64,000 nucleotides of DNA from Acinetobacter radioresistens DSM 6976 = NBRC 102413 = CIP 103788. GTDB taxonomy: Bacteria; Pseudomonadota; Gammaproteobacteria; Pseudomonadales; Moraxellaceae. Where the stretch lies: the NCBI RefSeq assembly GCF_006757745.1, contig NZ_AP019740.1, positions 2,852,001 to 2,916,000 on the forward strand, given 5' to 3'. Made by a program: the position numbers and the translations under genes. A model generated the notes under the pieces. That model worked only from the letters and a program-made list of their open reading frames with translations, had not been told where the DNA came from and ran no database searches. Position 1 is the stretch's first letter. Each line of letters begins with the position of its first letter. Below, one piece after another: positions 9,543-18,519 of this stretch.

Positions 9543-10193
9543 TTAGACTCTCTTTTCATCAATATTAAGTGCCTTGATAGCCAATACTGCCTGAGTACGG
9601 TTTTGTACTCCCAGCTTACGGAAAATAGCTGTTACATGTGCCTTGATGGTAGCCTCTGAAACATCTAGTTCATAAGCAATCTGCTTGTTGAGCAGACCTT
9701 CAGCAACCATCATCAGTACACGGAACTGCTGTGGTGTAAGTGACTGAATTCGCTCTGCAAGTTCGGTCTCATCAGTTGCTCTCGGATCAAAGCTCACGTT
9801 GGTAGGCAAATTCGGTGGTAACCAGATTTCCCCTTCTAATACCTGACGAATTGCCTCGCCAATATGACTTGGATGGGCAGATTTAGGAATATAGCCCATT
9901 GCTCCGTGTGCAATTGCACGCTGAATAATTGACAGCTCTTCATGAGCAGAGACTACAATAATCGGAATAGAAGGATATTGGGCACGGACATGAACCAGTG
10001 CTGAAAAACCTGAAGCACCGGGCAAGTTTAAATCCAGTAAAACCAAATCTGGTTCTGAACCCTTTTCCAGACGTTCATAAAATTCATTTACTGCAGCTGT
10101 CTCAGAGATTTGTGCCTGTGGCAGGCTATAACGCACGGCTTGAATTAGGGCATGCCGGAACAGTGGATGATCATCAACAATTAATATGTTCAT
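9543..10193 (-). CDS. crbR: LuxR-family response regulator, CrbR/ErdR type
   Basis: I place the start at the ATG at 10193, giving 216 residues beginning MNILIVDDHPLFRHAL, because receiver domains normally open this way; an upstream extension of 24 codons is open but not receiver-like. Receiver: acidic pair DD at 7-8, phospho-acceptor Asp54 in LVLLDLNLPG, then a Lys in the IPKSAHPS region. C-terminal LuxR helix-turn-helix: LTPQQFRVLMMVAEGLLNKQIAYEL, then SEATIKAHV. It is the likely partner of the hybrid kinase 1.2 kb away; homologues activate acs and acetate genes. No strong ribosome-binding site is seen. Confidence 0.88.
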   Translation of the reverse strand: MNILIVDDHPLFRHALIQAVRYSLPQAQISETAAVNEFYERLEKGSEPDLVLLDLNLPGASGFSALVHVRAQYPSIPIIVVSAHEELSIIQRAIAHGAMGYIPKSAHPSHIGEAIRQVLEGEIWLPPNLPTNVSFDPRATDETELAERIQSLTPQQFRVLMMVAEGLLNKQIAYELDVSEATIKAHVTAIFRKLGVQNRTQAVLAIKALNIDEKRV

Positions 10194-10560
10194 AAGCGAA
10201 ACAGGAGATCTCTTTGCACAGTACAGCTTTATTCTAACTGCACTCATGACATTAAGGATATGCAATTCTTCACTAATTTAGTGTGCAAGCTAGTAAGAAC
10301 TGATCAATAATAAAGCGCTCTTAATGTATTTGATATTTTTATTCAATTCAAATCAGAATTTCATATAAATTACTATTTTTAGAGCCGCCTAAATCTCAGT
10401 TTATATTAAATTTTTATAAAACAATAACTTAAATTTTATTTTTTTTTGATCTAAAAGATATCTTGAAAAACGATAACTTATTTTAATTTCCTTATTTTAC
10501 AGGCTGGCTGCTTCTGACCGTTAATAAATAGTAACTAGCGAGCTATTTAGGTTTATTTAC
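10194..10560. other. Divergent crbR/msuE control region
   Basis: The 367-base gap is strongly AT-rich. Just before msuE are two overlapping inverted repeats: AAATAG/CTATTT (10526-10531 and 10543-10548) and TAGC/GCTA (10536-10539 and 10542-10545). They form a small dyad that could be an operator or a leader hairpin. I found no clear sigma-54 -24/-12 pair, although the sfn genes of Pseudomonas are sigma-54 dependent. Confidence 0.4.
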
Positions 10561-11298
10561 ATGACACATCATTTTTCATCTTCTGTTCAGCCTCTTAATA
10601 TTGTTGCAGTTTCAGGTGGTCTCAATACACCGTCTAAAACTGAAGCTCTGGTTCAGGCGGTATTAAATGAACTCGGCGAGGCAACACCTATTAATATCCA
10701 CTTTATTAAATTTAGTGAAATTGGGCCTTTACTTGGAGGCGCTATTTACCGTAACCAGCTTCCACAGCGCGTACAGGATGATCTGGCTGCTGTGGAAGCA
10801 GCAGACGCTTTAATTGTTGGGACCCCGGTTTACCGTGCCTCTTTTACTGGCCTATTCAAACATTTTTTTGACTTTGTCGAACAGACAGCCCTAGTAGATG
10901 TACCTGTATTATTGGCTGCCTCTGGTGGTAGCGACCGCCATGCATTGGTATTGGAACACCAATTACGCCCATTGTTTAGCTTTTTTCAGGCACAGACTTT
11001 ACCAATTGGTGTTTATGCCACAGATCGTGATTTTACTCCAGAATATACCATTCAGAGTCAACAGCTGGCAGACCGCATTACACTGGCTGTTGCCCGCGCA
11101 CTTCCAATTCTAGAGTGGGCGCCAGCCAAAGGGCAACGCGCAGAACTGGTTAAAGTCAAAACTGAGCAAGCTAACCAGAATTTGGGGATCAATAAACAGA
11201 TTGAGCAGGAAGAGGTCTTGCCATCTGTCGCCGTACCCAGCCTAGATGCAGCAGAGTCGCGTTTGCATCCAAAAAACCTGAAGACTCATGTGGCCTAA
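10561..11298 (+). CDS. msuE: NAD(P)H-dependent FMN reductase, MsuE family
   Basis: This flavodoxin-like FMN reductase supplies reduced flavin to two-component monooxygenases of sulfonate and sulfone use. The N-terminus carries the phosphate-binding loop SGGLNTPSKTEAL, then GTPVYRASFTGLFKHFFDF around residues 81-100, both typical of the NADPH-dependent FMN reductase family. Pseudomonas MsuE is, as I recall, about 186 residues. This one has 245 because of a polar Gln/Glu/Lys-rich tail after about residue 190. It lies 20 bases upstream of sfnG and is surely cotranscribed with it, which supports the substrate-channel role of FMNH2 supply. Confidence 0.88.
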   Translation: MTHHFSSSVQPLNIVAVSGGLNTPSKTEALVQAVLNELGEATPINIHFIKFSEIGPLLGGAIYRNQLPQRVQDDLAAVEAADALIVGTPVYRASFTGLFKHFFDFVEQTALVDVPVLLAASGGSDRHALVLEHQLRPLFSFFQAQTLPIGVYATDRDFTPEYTIQSQQLADRITLAVARALPILEWAPAKGQRAELVKVKTEQANQNLGINKQIEQEEVLPSVAVPSLDAAESRLHPKNLKTHVA

Positions 11299-11318
11299 CA
11301 GTTTGTGAGGAAATCACT

Positions 11319-12428
11319 ATGAAGGATGATCAAGCACAGCAGCTGAAGTTTGCTTACTGGGTTCCAAATGTCAGTGGCGGCTTAGTGGTGAGTAAGATTG
11401 AGCAGCGCACCGACTGGAGTTATGAATATAACGTCCGTTTAGCGCAGACTGCCGAGAAAAACGGCTTTGAATATGCATTAACCCAGATTCGTTTTACAGC
11501 AGGCTATGGCGCCGAAAACCAGCATGAGTCTGTCAGCTTTAGCCATGCTCTTCTCGCAAAAACTGAAAAGCTGAAAGTTATTGCTGCCATTTTACCAGGT
11601 CCCTGGAAACCGGCTCTGGCTGCCAAACAGCTCGCTACTATTGATCATCTGACTCAAGGTCGCATAGCAGTTAATATTGTGAGTGGATGGTTTCGTGGAG
11701 AATTTGATGCCATTGGAGAGATCTGGCCTGAACATGATGAACGTTATGTACGTTCTGAAGAATTTATTCGAGCTTTAAAAGGAATCTGGACTACGGATCA
11801 GTATAGTTTTAAAGGTAAATATTATCAGTTTGAGAATTATACCCTTAAACCCAAACCTCTACAGCAGCCTCATATTGAGGTATTTCAGGGTGGAAGTTCC
11901 CGAGCCGCACGTGATATGGCTGCACGTGTGTCTGACTGGTATTTTACCAACGGTAATAGCGTTGACGAACTGGTCAAACAGATTAGTGATTTGCGTACCA
12001 AAGCGGCTTTAAATGGTCATCAAATTAAGGTTGGGGTAAATGCCTTTATTATTGCCCGTGATACAGAAGAAGAAGCGCAGGCAGTATTACAAGAGATTAT
12101 CGAGCAGGCCGATATTCAGGCAGTACAGGCTTTTGGGAAGGCTACTCGTGAGGCAGGAGCTGCCAGTCGTGAAGGCGAAGGAAACTGGGCAAAATCCACT
12201 TTTGTGGATCTGGTGCAATATAATGATGGTTTTAAGACCAATCTAATTGGTACTCCCCAACAAATTGCTGAACGGATTATTGAGCTTAAAAATGCCGGGG
12301 TTGATTTGATCCTCTCAGGCTTTTTACATTTTATAGAAGAAATAGAGTATTTCGGCGAGAAGGTTTTGCCATTGGTTCGTGAGTTAGAAGTAGAGCAGCA
12401 GCATGTTGTATCTGCCAAGTCTGCCTGA
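11319..12428 (+). CDS. sfnG: FMNH2-dependent dimethylsulfone monooxygenase SfnG
   Basis: The 369-residue luciferase-like (bacterial luciferase/SsuD superfamily) enzyme is predicted to cleave dimethylsulfone to methanesulfinate using FMNH2 and oxygen. Seen in sequence: KFAYWVPNVSGGLVVSKIEQRT at the start (split here only as a motif), ALTQIRFTAGYGAENQHES, the NIVSGWFRGEF segment and the GSSRAARDMAARVSDWYF segment, all characteristic of SfnG. The ribosome-binding site is GTGAGGAAA before ATG 11319. It pairs with msuE upstream and is closed by a terminator at 12492. Close relatives include SsuD, but the N-terminal sequence favours SfnG. Confidence 0.9.
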   Translation: MKDDQAQQLKFAYWVPNVSGGLVVSKIEQRTDWSYEYNVRLAQTAEKNGFEYALTQIRFTAGYGAENQHESVSFSHALLAKTEKLKVIAAILPGPWKPALAAKQLATIDHLTQGRIAVNIVSGWFRGEFDAIGEIWPEHDERYVRSEEFIRALKGIWTTDQYSFKGKYYQFENYTLKPKPLQQPHIEVFQGGSSRAARDMAARVSDWYFTNGNSVDELVKQISDLRTKAALNGHQIKVGVNAFIIARDTEEEAQAVLQEIIEQADIQAVQAFGKATREAGAASREGEGNWAKSTFVDLVQYNDGFKTNLIGTPQQIAERIIELKNAGVDLILSGFLHFIEEIEYFGEKVLPLVRELEVEQQHVVSAKSA

Positions 12429-12491
12429 TTAATCAGCTAAACCTGGTTGCTCATGAACCAAATAATAATAACACCCCATGGCAGTTCTCCT

Positions 12492-12519
12492 CCCTCAAGA
12501 CTCGGCTTGAGGGTTTTTT
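12492..12519 (+). terminator. Rho-independent terminator of msuE-sfnG
   Basis: CCCTCAAG (12492-12499) pairs with CTTGAGGG (12506-12513) across ACTCGG, followed by six T residues. Confidence 0.92.
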
Positions 12520-12616
12520 ATAGCCTGCACTTTTTCTATAAGCTGTCTCTGAAGATAGTTGTATATTAAATTCTGGATATAAAGATTGACCTGAAAATTA
12601 TTTCTCTCATACCCGT

Positions 12617-13825
12617 TCAAGAATAAAAGCTGGGTTCAGGTAGTTTACCGGTTAATATCCATTCCCCAATTTCCTGATATTTATAGTCAACCGGATCATG
12701 CAGGGTTTGGGTTCGAACATTGCGCCAGAAGCGGTCCAGATTCAGTTTGGCAGCTGTGGCACGTGCCCCCATGACCTGAAATATATTTTGCGTGATATAA
12801 AGTGAGGTATTGGTCGCAGCAATCTTAGCAGTTGCGATTGCAATAGAAACCTCCCCGCGTTGCACTGAACTTAAGTGTTCACCCTGTAACCATGCTGCCT
12901 GCAGTTTCTTCACAGCGTCTGCTGCAAGTAGCCTTACCCCTTCAAGCTGCACATAAAACTCGGCAAAATGTTTCTGGATATAAGGGTCATCTACAGCTTG
13001 TTCAGCCAGAGACTTTGACCAGGCTTTTTGGCCCTGTACAATAGCTTTAGCAGTCTCAAATGCTCCTTCTGCTACACCTAAAAATAAATAGACAAAAATC
13101 AGCTGTGCAATAAGCGGACGAAGACTTGAATAGGGGGTACTCAGTGGGCCCGGGTTAAGTAGTAGCTCTTTTTTATAGACATGCACCTGTTCAAAATGGC
13201 TGGTGCCACTGTCGGTCTGGCGCTGTCCCATATTGTCCCAGTCCCCCAAAAAACTAACGCCGTTGCGCTGCGATGGAATCACACCTATCAGCAATTTGCC
13301 CTGTTCATCATAGCCCGAGCACAGCAACAGGTCTGAGTCTATTGAACCGGAGCAGAAGCTTTTATCCCCCTGAAAAATATATTCATGATCTGTAATTCGG
13401 GTTACTGTAGTACGACGGTCGAGGGGGTTGAGCGTATTGCCCCAAAACAGGTTATCTTGAGCAGTCTGCCTGAACCAGCTGGTGTATTGTTGTGGTTGTG
13501 CAAACAGTTGTACCGTGGCAATCAACAGATGATGAAATCCGTAGACATGCGCCAGTGAACTGTCTGCCTGCGCTATAATTCGAATAGTTTCAAAAATTGT
13601 CGTCCAGTTTGCTCCTGAACCGCCATATTCAGTAGGAATTGACAGTTTAAGTAGCCCACTTTCCCGAATCAGGTCACGTTCTTTTTTAGGGTTACCGCCC
13701 TGCTTATCACGTAAGGCAGCGGTATGTGAAAATAGCCGGGTGAGTTGTTGTGCTGTCTGTATCGCCTGCTCGGCAGAGTAAGAATTTTCTGTTGTATTCA
13801 TTAAGCTTTTATCTAGGGTACTCAT
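12617..13825 (-). CDS. SfnB/DszC-like acyl-CoA dehydrogenase-fold flavoenzyme
   Basis: A 402-residue acyl-CoA dehydrogenase-superfamily protein of the group that includes SfnB and DszC, flavin-dependent oxidoreductases or monooxygenases for organosulfur compounds. Motifs: LLKLSIPTEYGGSGANW (about 55-71), the FCSGSIDSDLLLCSGYD mid-domain segment (about 157-173) and a C-terminal helical bundle with MGARATAAKLNLDRFWRNVRT. The usual acyl-CoA dehydrogenase catalytic Glu is not apparent. It converges on sfnG and may use reduced flavin from MsuE; the exact substrate is unknown. The first ATG lacks a strong ribosome-binding site and Met9 is an alternative start. Confidence 0.82.
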   Translation of the reverse strand: MSTLDKSLMNTTENSYSAEQAIQTAQQLTRLFSHTAALRDKQGGNPKKERDLIRESGLLKLSIPTEYGGSGANWTTIFETIRIIAQADSSLAHVYGFHHLLIATVQLFAQPQQYTSWFRQTAQDNLFWGNTLNPLDRRTTVTRITDHEYIFQGDKSFCSGSIDSDLLLCSGYDEQGKLLIGVIPSQRNGVSFLGDWDNMGQRQTDSGTSHFEQVHVYKKELLLNPGPLSTPYSSLRPLIAQLIFVYLFLGVAEGAFETAKAIVQGQKAWSKSLAEQAVDDPYIQKHFAEFYVQLEGVRLLAADAVKKLQAAWLQGEHLSSVQRGEVSIAIATAKIAATNTSLYITQNIFQVMGARATAAKLNLDRFWRNVRTQTLHDPVDYKYQEIGEWILTGKLPEPSFYS

Positions 13826-13882
13826 TAAAATTTTATGGCTTGTACAGCTGTGTGTATTCTTCAGTTTATTCTTATAGTTAAA

Positions 13883-13909
13883 AATACCGCCTTAAAGCAA
13901 GGCGGTATT
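13883..13909 (-). terminator. Terminator of acs
   Basis: AATACCGCC (13883-13891) pairs with GGCGGTATT (13901-13909). On the minus strand the stem runs into TTTTTAA. It lies 10 bases after the acs stop. Confidence 0.88.
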
Positions 13910-13919
13910 CAGAAATATT

Positions 13920-15866
13920 TTACTTGTGGTCCGGATAGACCGTAACAATCAATTGCTCGACTACAGCTGGTTCTGCCAAGGTCGAAGTATCTCCCAGACT
14001 GTCCAGTTCATTGGCAGCAATTTTTCTTAAAATACGGCGCATAATTTTACCGGAACGTGTCTTGGGCAGTGCGGGTGCCCAGTGCAGCGCATCTGGTGTT
14101 GCCACTGGGCCAAGTTGCTTGCGTACCCAGCTGACCAGTTCCTGCCTTAACTCTTCAGACTCATTAACGCCTGCCTGCAAGGTTACAAAAGTACAGATCC
14201 CCTGTCCTTTAATCTCATGAGGCATTCCCACTACAGCGGCTTCAGCAACATGGTCATGTGCCACCAAGGCACTTTCAATTTCTGCAGTTCCCAGCCGGTG
14301 ACCTGAAACATTTAGCACATCATCAACACGACCCGTGATCCAGTAGTAACCGTCTTCATCACGACGAGCACCGTCACCAGTAAAATAGTTACCGGGGAAT
14401 GTCGAGAAATAGGCTTCAATAAAACGCTGGGGATCTCCCCATATGGTTCGCATCTGGCCCGGCCAGGAATCTTTAATAATCAGGTTACCCTCTGCTGCAC
14501 CGTCTAGCACCTTGCCATCACCATCGACAATAGCAGGTTGCACTCCAAAATAAGGCCGCGTAGCCGAACCGGGTTTAAGGTCAGTCGCACCGGGGAGTGG
14601 TGAAATCAGTATGCCGCCCGTTTCAGTCTGCCACCAGGTATCGACAATTGGACAGCGCCCTCCTCCAACTACGTTGTAGTACCATGACCAGGCTTCAGGG
14701 TTAATCGGTTCACCAACAGAGCCCAGCAAACGTAGGCTACTGCGGTCACTTTCACGCACGTAAGCATCACCTTCACGCATCATGGCCCGAATTGCAGTGG
14801 GTGCAGTATATAAGATGGTTATATTATGTTTGTCGACAATATGGCCTACACGCGCCCAACTTGGATATTGCGGCACACCTTCAAACATTACCGTCGTGGT
14901 ACCATTAGATAATGGCCCATAAATAATATAGCTGTGACCAGTAATCCAGCCCACATCGGCAGTACACCAGTATATGTCGTCCTGTTTTATATCAAATACT
15001 TCTCGAAAGGTGCTGTTGACATAAACTAGATATCCGCCAGTAGTATGCAGTACGCCTTTAGGTTTACCGGTAGAGCCAGAGGTATAAAGAATAAAAAGTG
15101 GATCTTCAGCATTCATCGGCTCCGGCGGGCAGATTTCATTCACTTCAGTTATTACTTCGTGATACCACAGATCGCGCTCTGGTTTCATTTCTACCGGATT
15201 ACCGGTACGGTGTACTACTACTACATGTTCAACTGAGTCTGTTTTTGCATGCTCTAAGGCCTGATCGACACTTTCTTTAAGAGGAATCAGCTTGCCGCCC
15301 CGCATACCGGCATCAGCGGTAATTACCATTTTTGCTTGGCTGTCTTCAATACGGCTGGCCAGCGAATCAGGAGAGAATCCCCCAAAGACTACACAATGCA
15401 CTGCTCCAATACGGGCACATGCCAGCATGGCAATGGCAGCTTCACTGACCATCGGCATGTATAGGACTACCCGGTCGCCTTTAGCAATCCCGTATTTTTT
15501 CAGGGCATTGGCAAAACGGCATACTTCATCATGCAGTTCTTTAAAAGAAATAATCTTGTGACGTGAAGGATGGTCTCCCTCCCAGATAATTGCAGGCTTG
15601 TGCGGATGCTCTTTTAAATGTCGGTCCAGACAGTTGGCACTGACATTAAGCTGGCCATCAGCAAACCATTCGATCTTGAAATTATCAGCAGCAAAACTGC
15701 TATTTTTAACTTGTGTAAATGGCTTGATCCAGTCAATCCTTTTTGCCTCTTCAGCCCAGAATTCTTCAGGTTGTTCAATCGAATGCTGGTAACGTTTCAG
15801 ATAATCTTCTTCGACAGTGCGGGCAGTTTTTTTAAATTCTTCAGGTACAGGATAGATCTCACTCAT
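13920..15866 (-). CDS. acs: Acetyl-CoA synthetase
   Basis: This 648-residue AMP-forming enzyme activates acetate to acetyl-CoA, the high-affinity entry of acetate into metabolism. Motifs: the P-loop-like [14 protein letters not shown] (about 264-277), [23 protein letters not shown], and the C-terminal [15 protein letters not shown], where Lys607 is the conserved residue acetylated to switch the enzyme off. The length equals that of E. coli Acs within a few residues. Ribosome-binding site AAGGAAGTG precedes ATG 15866. A CTTTGGTC element about 120 bases upstream is shared with the yjcH-actP promoter, consistent with joint control by the CrbSR-type system. Confidence 0.98.
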   Translation of the reverse strand: MSEIYPVPEEFKKTARTVEEDYLKRYQHSIEQPEEFWAEEAKRIDWIKPFTQVKNSSFAADNFKIEWFADGQLNVSANCLDRHLKEHPHKPAIIWEGDHPSRHKIISFKELHDEVCRFANALKKYGIAKGDRVVLYMPMVSEAAIAMLACARIGAVHCVVFGGFSPDSLASRIEDSQAKMVITADAGMRGGKLIPLKESVDQALEHAKTDSVEHVVVVHRTGNPVEMKPERDLWYHEVITEVNEICPPEPMNAEDPLFILYTSGSTGKPKGVLHTTGGYLVYVNSTFREVFDIKQDDIYWCTADVGWITGHSYIIYGPLSNGTTTVMFEGVPQYPSWARVGHIVDKHNITILYTAPTAIRAMMREGDAYVRESDRSSLRLLGSVGEPINPEAWSWYYNVVGGGRCPIVDTWWQTETGGILISPLPGATDLKPGSATRPYFGVQPAIVDGDGKVLDGAAEGNLIIKDSWPGQMRTIWGDPQRFIEAYFSTFPGNYFTGDGARRDEDGYYWITGRVDDVLNVSGHRLGTAEIESALVAHDHVAEAAVVGMPHEIKGQGICTFVTLQAGVNESEELRQELVSWVRKQLGPVATPDALHWAPALPKTRSGKIMRRILRKIAANELDSLGDTSTLAEPAVVEQLIVTVYPDHK

Positions 15867-15984
15867 AGTATCACTTCCTTGATATTGTACGTCTCCTCAC
15901 GAGACTTTTAGCACGGGGTATTATTTATTTTATTGATTGCCTTTCAACCAGTAATAGGACTGTTCAGTACAACTGACAATCATG

Positions 15985-15992
15985 CTTTGGTC
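15985..15992. promoter_or_regulatory. CTTTGGTC element upstream of acs
   Basis: The octamer matches the core of the palindrome upstream of yjcH-actP, with the same orientation relative to the gene and a similar distance (about 120 versus 110 bases from the start codon). Here only half of the dyad is kept. It is a candidate CrbR site by inference. Confidence 0.35.
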
Positions 15993-16165
15993 GTAGATAA
16001 AGCGCTTAACTTTTATTCAACAGAATAACTGCTTTTTAACAAATATGATTGATTTATCAGAAACTAATTTAATCTTTATCTTATAATTTTAAACCGGTAA
16101 AACTTTAATAATTGCATAAAAGCAACATTTTCTTACCCAATCCAGCCATTAACTGATGAGCGATC

Positions 16166-16729
16166 ATGACTGCTGAATATAATTTTTACCCCACTGAAAC
16201 CGATCATCCTCTTTCGATGAGAGGGCGCTTTAGCCGTTTAAGCTATATTGGCTGGAATGGCCTTTTAAATTGTATCGCTTTCTTCATACTGGTTATATTC
16301 AGTCTGCTCATGGGCAGCTTTAATATGCAAAGCACTCCTCAGAGCTATAATATTACAGGGATGTGGGATCAGCTGGCCAGTATAGGTTTATTAATACTTA
16401 CCTTGCTTTATGCCTATTTTAACCTGGTCCTGATAGTACGACGTTTGCATGACCGTAATCATAGCGGCTGGTGGGCGCTGCTGCTGTTCTTACCTCTGGT
16501 TAATTTCCTGTTCATGATTTACCTGCTTTTTGCCGCGGGTGATGCAGGGATTAACCGTTTTGGGCATCCACGTCGAACCTTGCTCTGGGAAAAAACTGTA
16601 GCTTGGCTGTTAATTGCTTTAGTCATTTTAAGTTTCTTTGTCAGCCGCAGTACCTGGATTTACCTGAGTGAAAGTCAGCCTATTGAAATACCACGGGAAG
16701 TCTTGCAAAAAGCGACGCCGTATTTTTAA
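16166..16729 (+). CDS. DUF805 family inner-membrane protein
   Basis: The 187-residue protein shows the DUF805 signature: MRGRFSRLSYIGWNG near the start, then two long hydrophobic segments, the central RRLHDRNHSGWWALLLFLP motif (about 93-111), a further helix, and AGDAGINRFG. The family is small, with four-helix membrane proteins of unknown function (E. coli YhaH/YhaI type). An extra C-terminal helix (about 136-158) lies beyond the core. It is a single gene, divergent from acs and upstream of the MscS-type channel, with 98 bases between them. Confidence 0.88.
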   Translation: MTAEYNFYPTETDHPLSMRGRFSRLSYIGWNGLLNCIAFFILVIFSLLMGSFNMQSTPQSYNITGMWDQLASIGLLILTLLYAYFNLVLIVRRLHDRNHSGWWALLLFLPLVNFLFMIYLLFAAGDAGINRFGHPRRTLLWEKTVAWLLIALVILSFFVSRSTWIYLSESQPIEIPREVLQKATPYF

Positions 16730-16827
16730 CTCAGGTACAGCCTATGTATAATTTTGGCAAGTAGCCGATTAAATTCAATATGGTTTTCAGGCAGAATATG
16801 GTCTTTGTTTAAGGTGCGGATGAAGCT

Positions 16828-17820
16828 GTGGCTGAAGAAGCAAAGAAATTGAGTGATGTAACTGAGGGAACTACTCAGTTACTGCACGAAGCAGGTGAAA
16901 AAACTGCACAAAAGGTGATTGAACACACCAGCAAATATAATGATGCCTATAGTACCATTGATAAGATCATTGAAGGTTTCTGGGAACGTGTGCCCTACTT
17001 CTGTATTGCTCTAGCAGTTTTCCTGATTTTCTGGCTCTTATCAGCCCTGTTTAAATTTTTTATTCGTAAGACCCTGCATAATAAAACCTATACCCGACAG
17101 AATTTGGTTCTGGTACTAAACCGGGTAGGAAGTACCTTTATTGTATCTTTTGGTTTGCTGATTGCATTGGTAATCTCAGTGCCCGGCTTTACACCGGGAC
17201 AACTGATGAGCGCGTTAGGAATCGGCTCGGTCGCAATCGGTTTTGCATTTAAGGATATTTTTCAGAACCTGCTTTCAGGTATCCTGATTTTACTGAGTGA
17301 ACCTTTCCGGATTGGTGACGATATTATTGTAAATGGACTGGAAGGTACGGTCGAAGATATCCAGATTCGGGCAACTTATTTACGCTCGCCGGATGGTCGC
17401 CGTATTCTGATCCCAAATGCGACAGTCTATACCAGCTCAATAACTGTCAACACTGCCTACCCGCGCCGCCGCTGTAACTTTGATGTCGGGATCAGCTATG
17501 AAGATGATGCACAAAAAGCCAAAGAACTGATTCTGAATATACTTAATAACCAGCGTACAATTTTAAGCCAGCCGGCTTTTAGTGTGAATGTTTCTGCTTT
17601 ATCTGACTTTTCTGTCAGGCTCAGCGTGTTCTGGTGGATTGATACAAAAGAAACCAATATTGGTGCTTCAGTCAGTGAAGTTCAGGAACAGGTGATCAAA
17701 GCCTTTGATGAGCATGGCATCTCTATTCCTTATCCGGTACAGGAAGTTAAAGTTTACCGCGGCGACAACAGTCTAGTACAGGAAGATAAACCATCAGATG
17801 CCACTAAACAGCCGACCTAA
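16828..17820 (+). CDS. MscS-family mechanosensitive channel
   Basis: The 330-residue protein begins with a polar amphipathic region (1-50), followed by three membrane helices. The third (about 110-150) has the Gly/Ala-packed pore sequence ALGIGSVAIGFAFKDIFQNLLSG. The beta domain follows (IGDDIIVNGLEGTVEDIQIRAT). This is the canonical MscS architecture for releasing solutes on hypo-osmotic shock. The start is GTG at 16828 with AAGGTG 11 bases upstream; no in-frame ATG is nearby. The last 27 bases overlap the 3' end of rsmE on the opposite strand. Confidence 0.92.
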   Translation: MAEEAKKLSDVTEGTTQLLHEAGEKTAQKVIEHTSKYNDAYSTIDKIIEGFWERVPYFCIALAVFLIFWLLSALFKFFIRKTLHNKTYTRQNLVLVLNRVGSTFIVSFGLLIALVISVPGFTPGQLMSALGIGSVAIGFAFKDIFQNLLSGILILLSEPFRIGDDIIVNGLEGTVEDIQIRATYLRSPDGRRILIPNATVYTSSITVNTAYPRRRCNFDVGISYEDDAQKAKELILNILNNQRTILSQPAFSVNVSALSDFSVRLSVFWWIDTKETNIGASVSEVQEQVIKAFDEHGISIPYPVQEVKVYRGDNSLVQEDKPSDATKQPT

Positions 17821-18507
17821 CACATATGGAATCACGGTTTCAGTACGGATAATACGTTGGCCTAGATGCACGGCCTGACAGCCATTTTGAGTGAGCAATT
17901 CTATTTCATAAGGAATAAAGCCACCTTCTGGTCCAATAATTACAGTGCAGGGATGCACTATACTGGACGGCATAGCCTGCTCGCTATAGGGATGTGCCAC
18001 ATAAGCAGGTTGCTGCGCTGAGATTAACCCGGGCAATATATCTTCAACAAAAGGCTTAAAACGCTTATGGATTTCTACAGCCGGTGCAATTGTATCTCCT
18101 GCCTGCTCCAGTCCCAGCGTTACATAACTTTCAATCTGTTGTAAAAATGGGGTTTGCCAGTAGCTTTTATCGACCCGGTAGCTGTGCAATAAAATAATCT
18201 TTTCAACACCGAGTGTTACACTGTCCATAATCAGGCGGCGTAATACTTTTGGCCGTGGCATAGCCACAATGAGGGTGACAGGAAGTTTATCTGGTAGCTG
18301 TTCCTGTTTTAATGGCCGTACCTGTACTGTATTGTCATTCAGAGCAACGATTTCTGTCAGGTAACGCTCTCCATTACGGATACCCACTTTTAAAGTATCA
18401 CCTGTCTTTATATTCAGATGCTGAAGTAAATGCTGGACTTGACGTCTGGAACAGATAGTCCATGGTTCGGTCGCTGCTGCCTGCGGCTCAAGTAAAACAA
18501 TATTCAT
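17794..18507 (-). CDS. rsmE: 16S rRNA m3U1498 methyltransferase RsmE
   Basis: A 237-residue SPOUT-family methyltransferase that methylates U1498 in the decoding centre of 16S rRNA. The N-terminal PUA-like part (about 1-70) precedes the knotted SPOUT domain with IIGPEGGF (about 191-198) and HLGQRIIRTETVIPYVLG (about 215-232), which form the SAM pocket. Its 3' end overlaps the convergent MscS gene by 27 bases. It follows waaA by 12 bases and is probably cotranscribed with it. Confidence 0.95.
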   Translation of the reverse strand: MNIVLLEPQAAATEPWTICSRRQVQHLLQHLNIKTGDTLKVGIRNGERYLTEIVALNDNTVQVRPLKQEQLPDKLPVTLIVAMPRPKVLRRLIMDSVTLGVEKIILLHSYRVDKSYWQTPFLQQIESYVTLGLEQAGDTIAPAVEIHKRFKPFVEDILPGLISAQQPAYVAHPYSEQAMPSSIVHPCTVIIGPEGGFIPYEIELLTQNGCQAVHLGQRIIRTETVIPYVLGRLFSGI

Positions 18508-18519
18508 TTTTATGCTGAC

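Noticed and set aside
9543..10265. Longer start for the response regulator at 10265
   Set aside because: The extra 24 residues do not resemble a receiver N-terminus; MNILIVDDHP at 10193 is the natural start.
10500..10520. Possible sigma-54 -24/-12 promoter before msuE
   Set aside because: The GG and GC pairs do not have the required spacing or the TGGCAC/TTGCA context.
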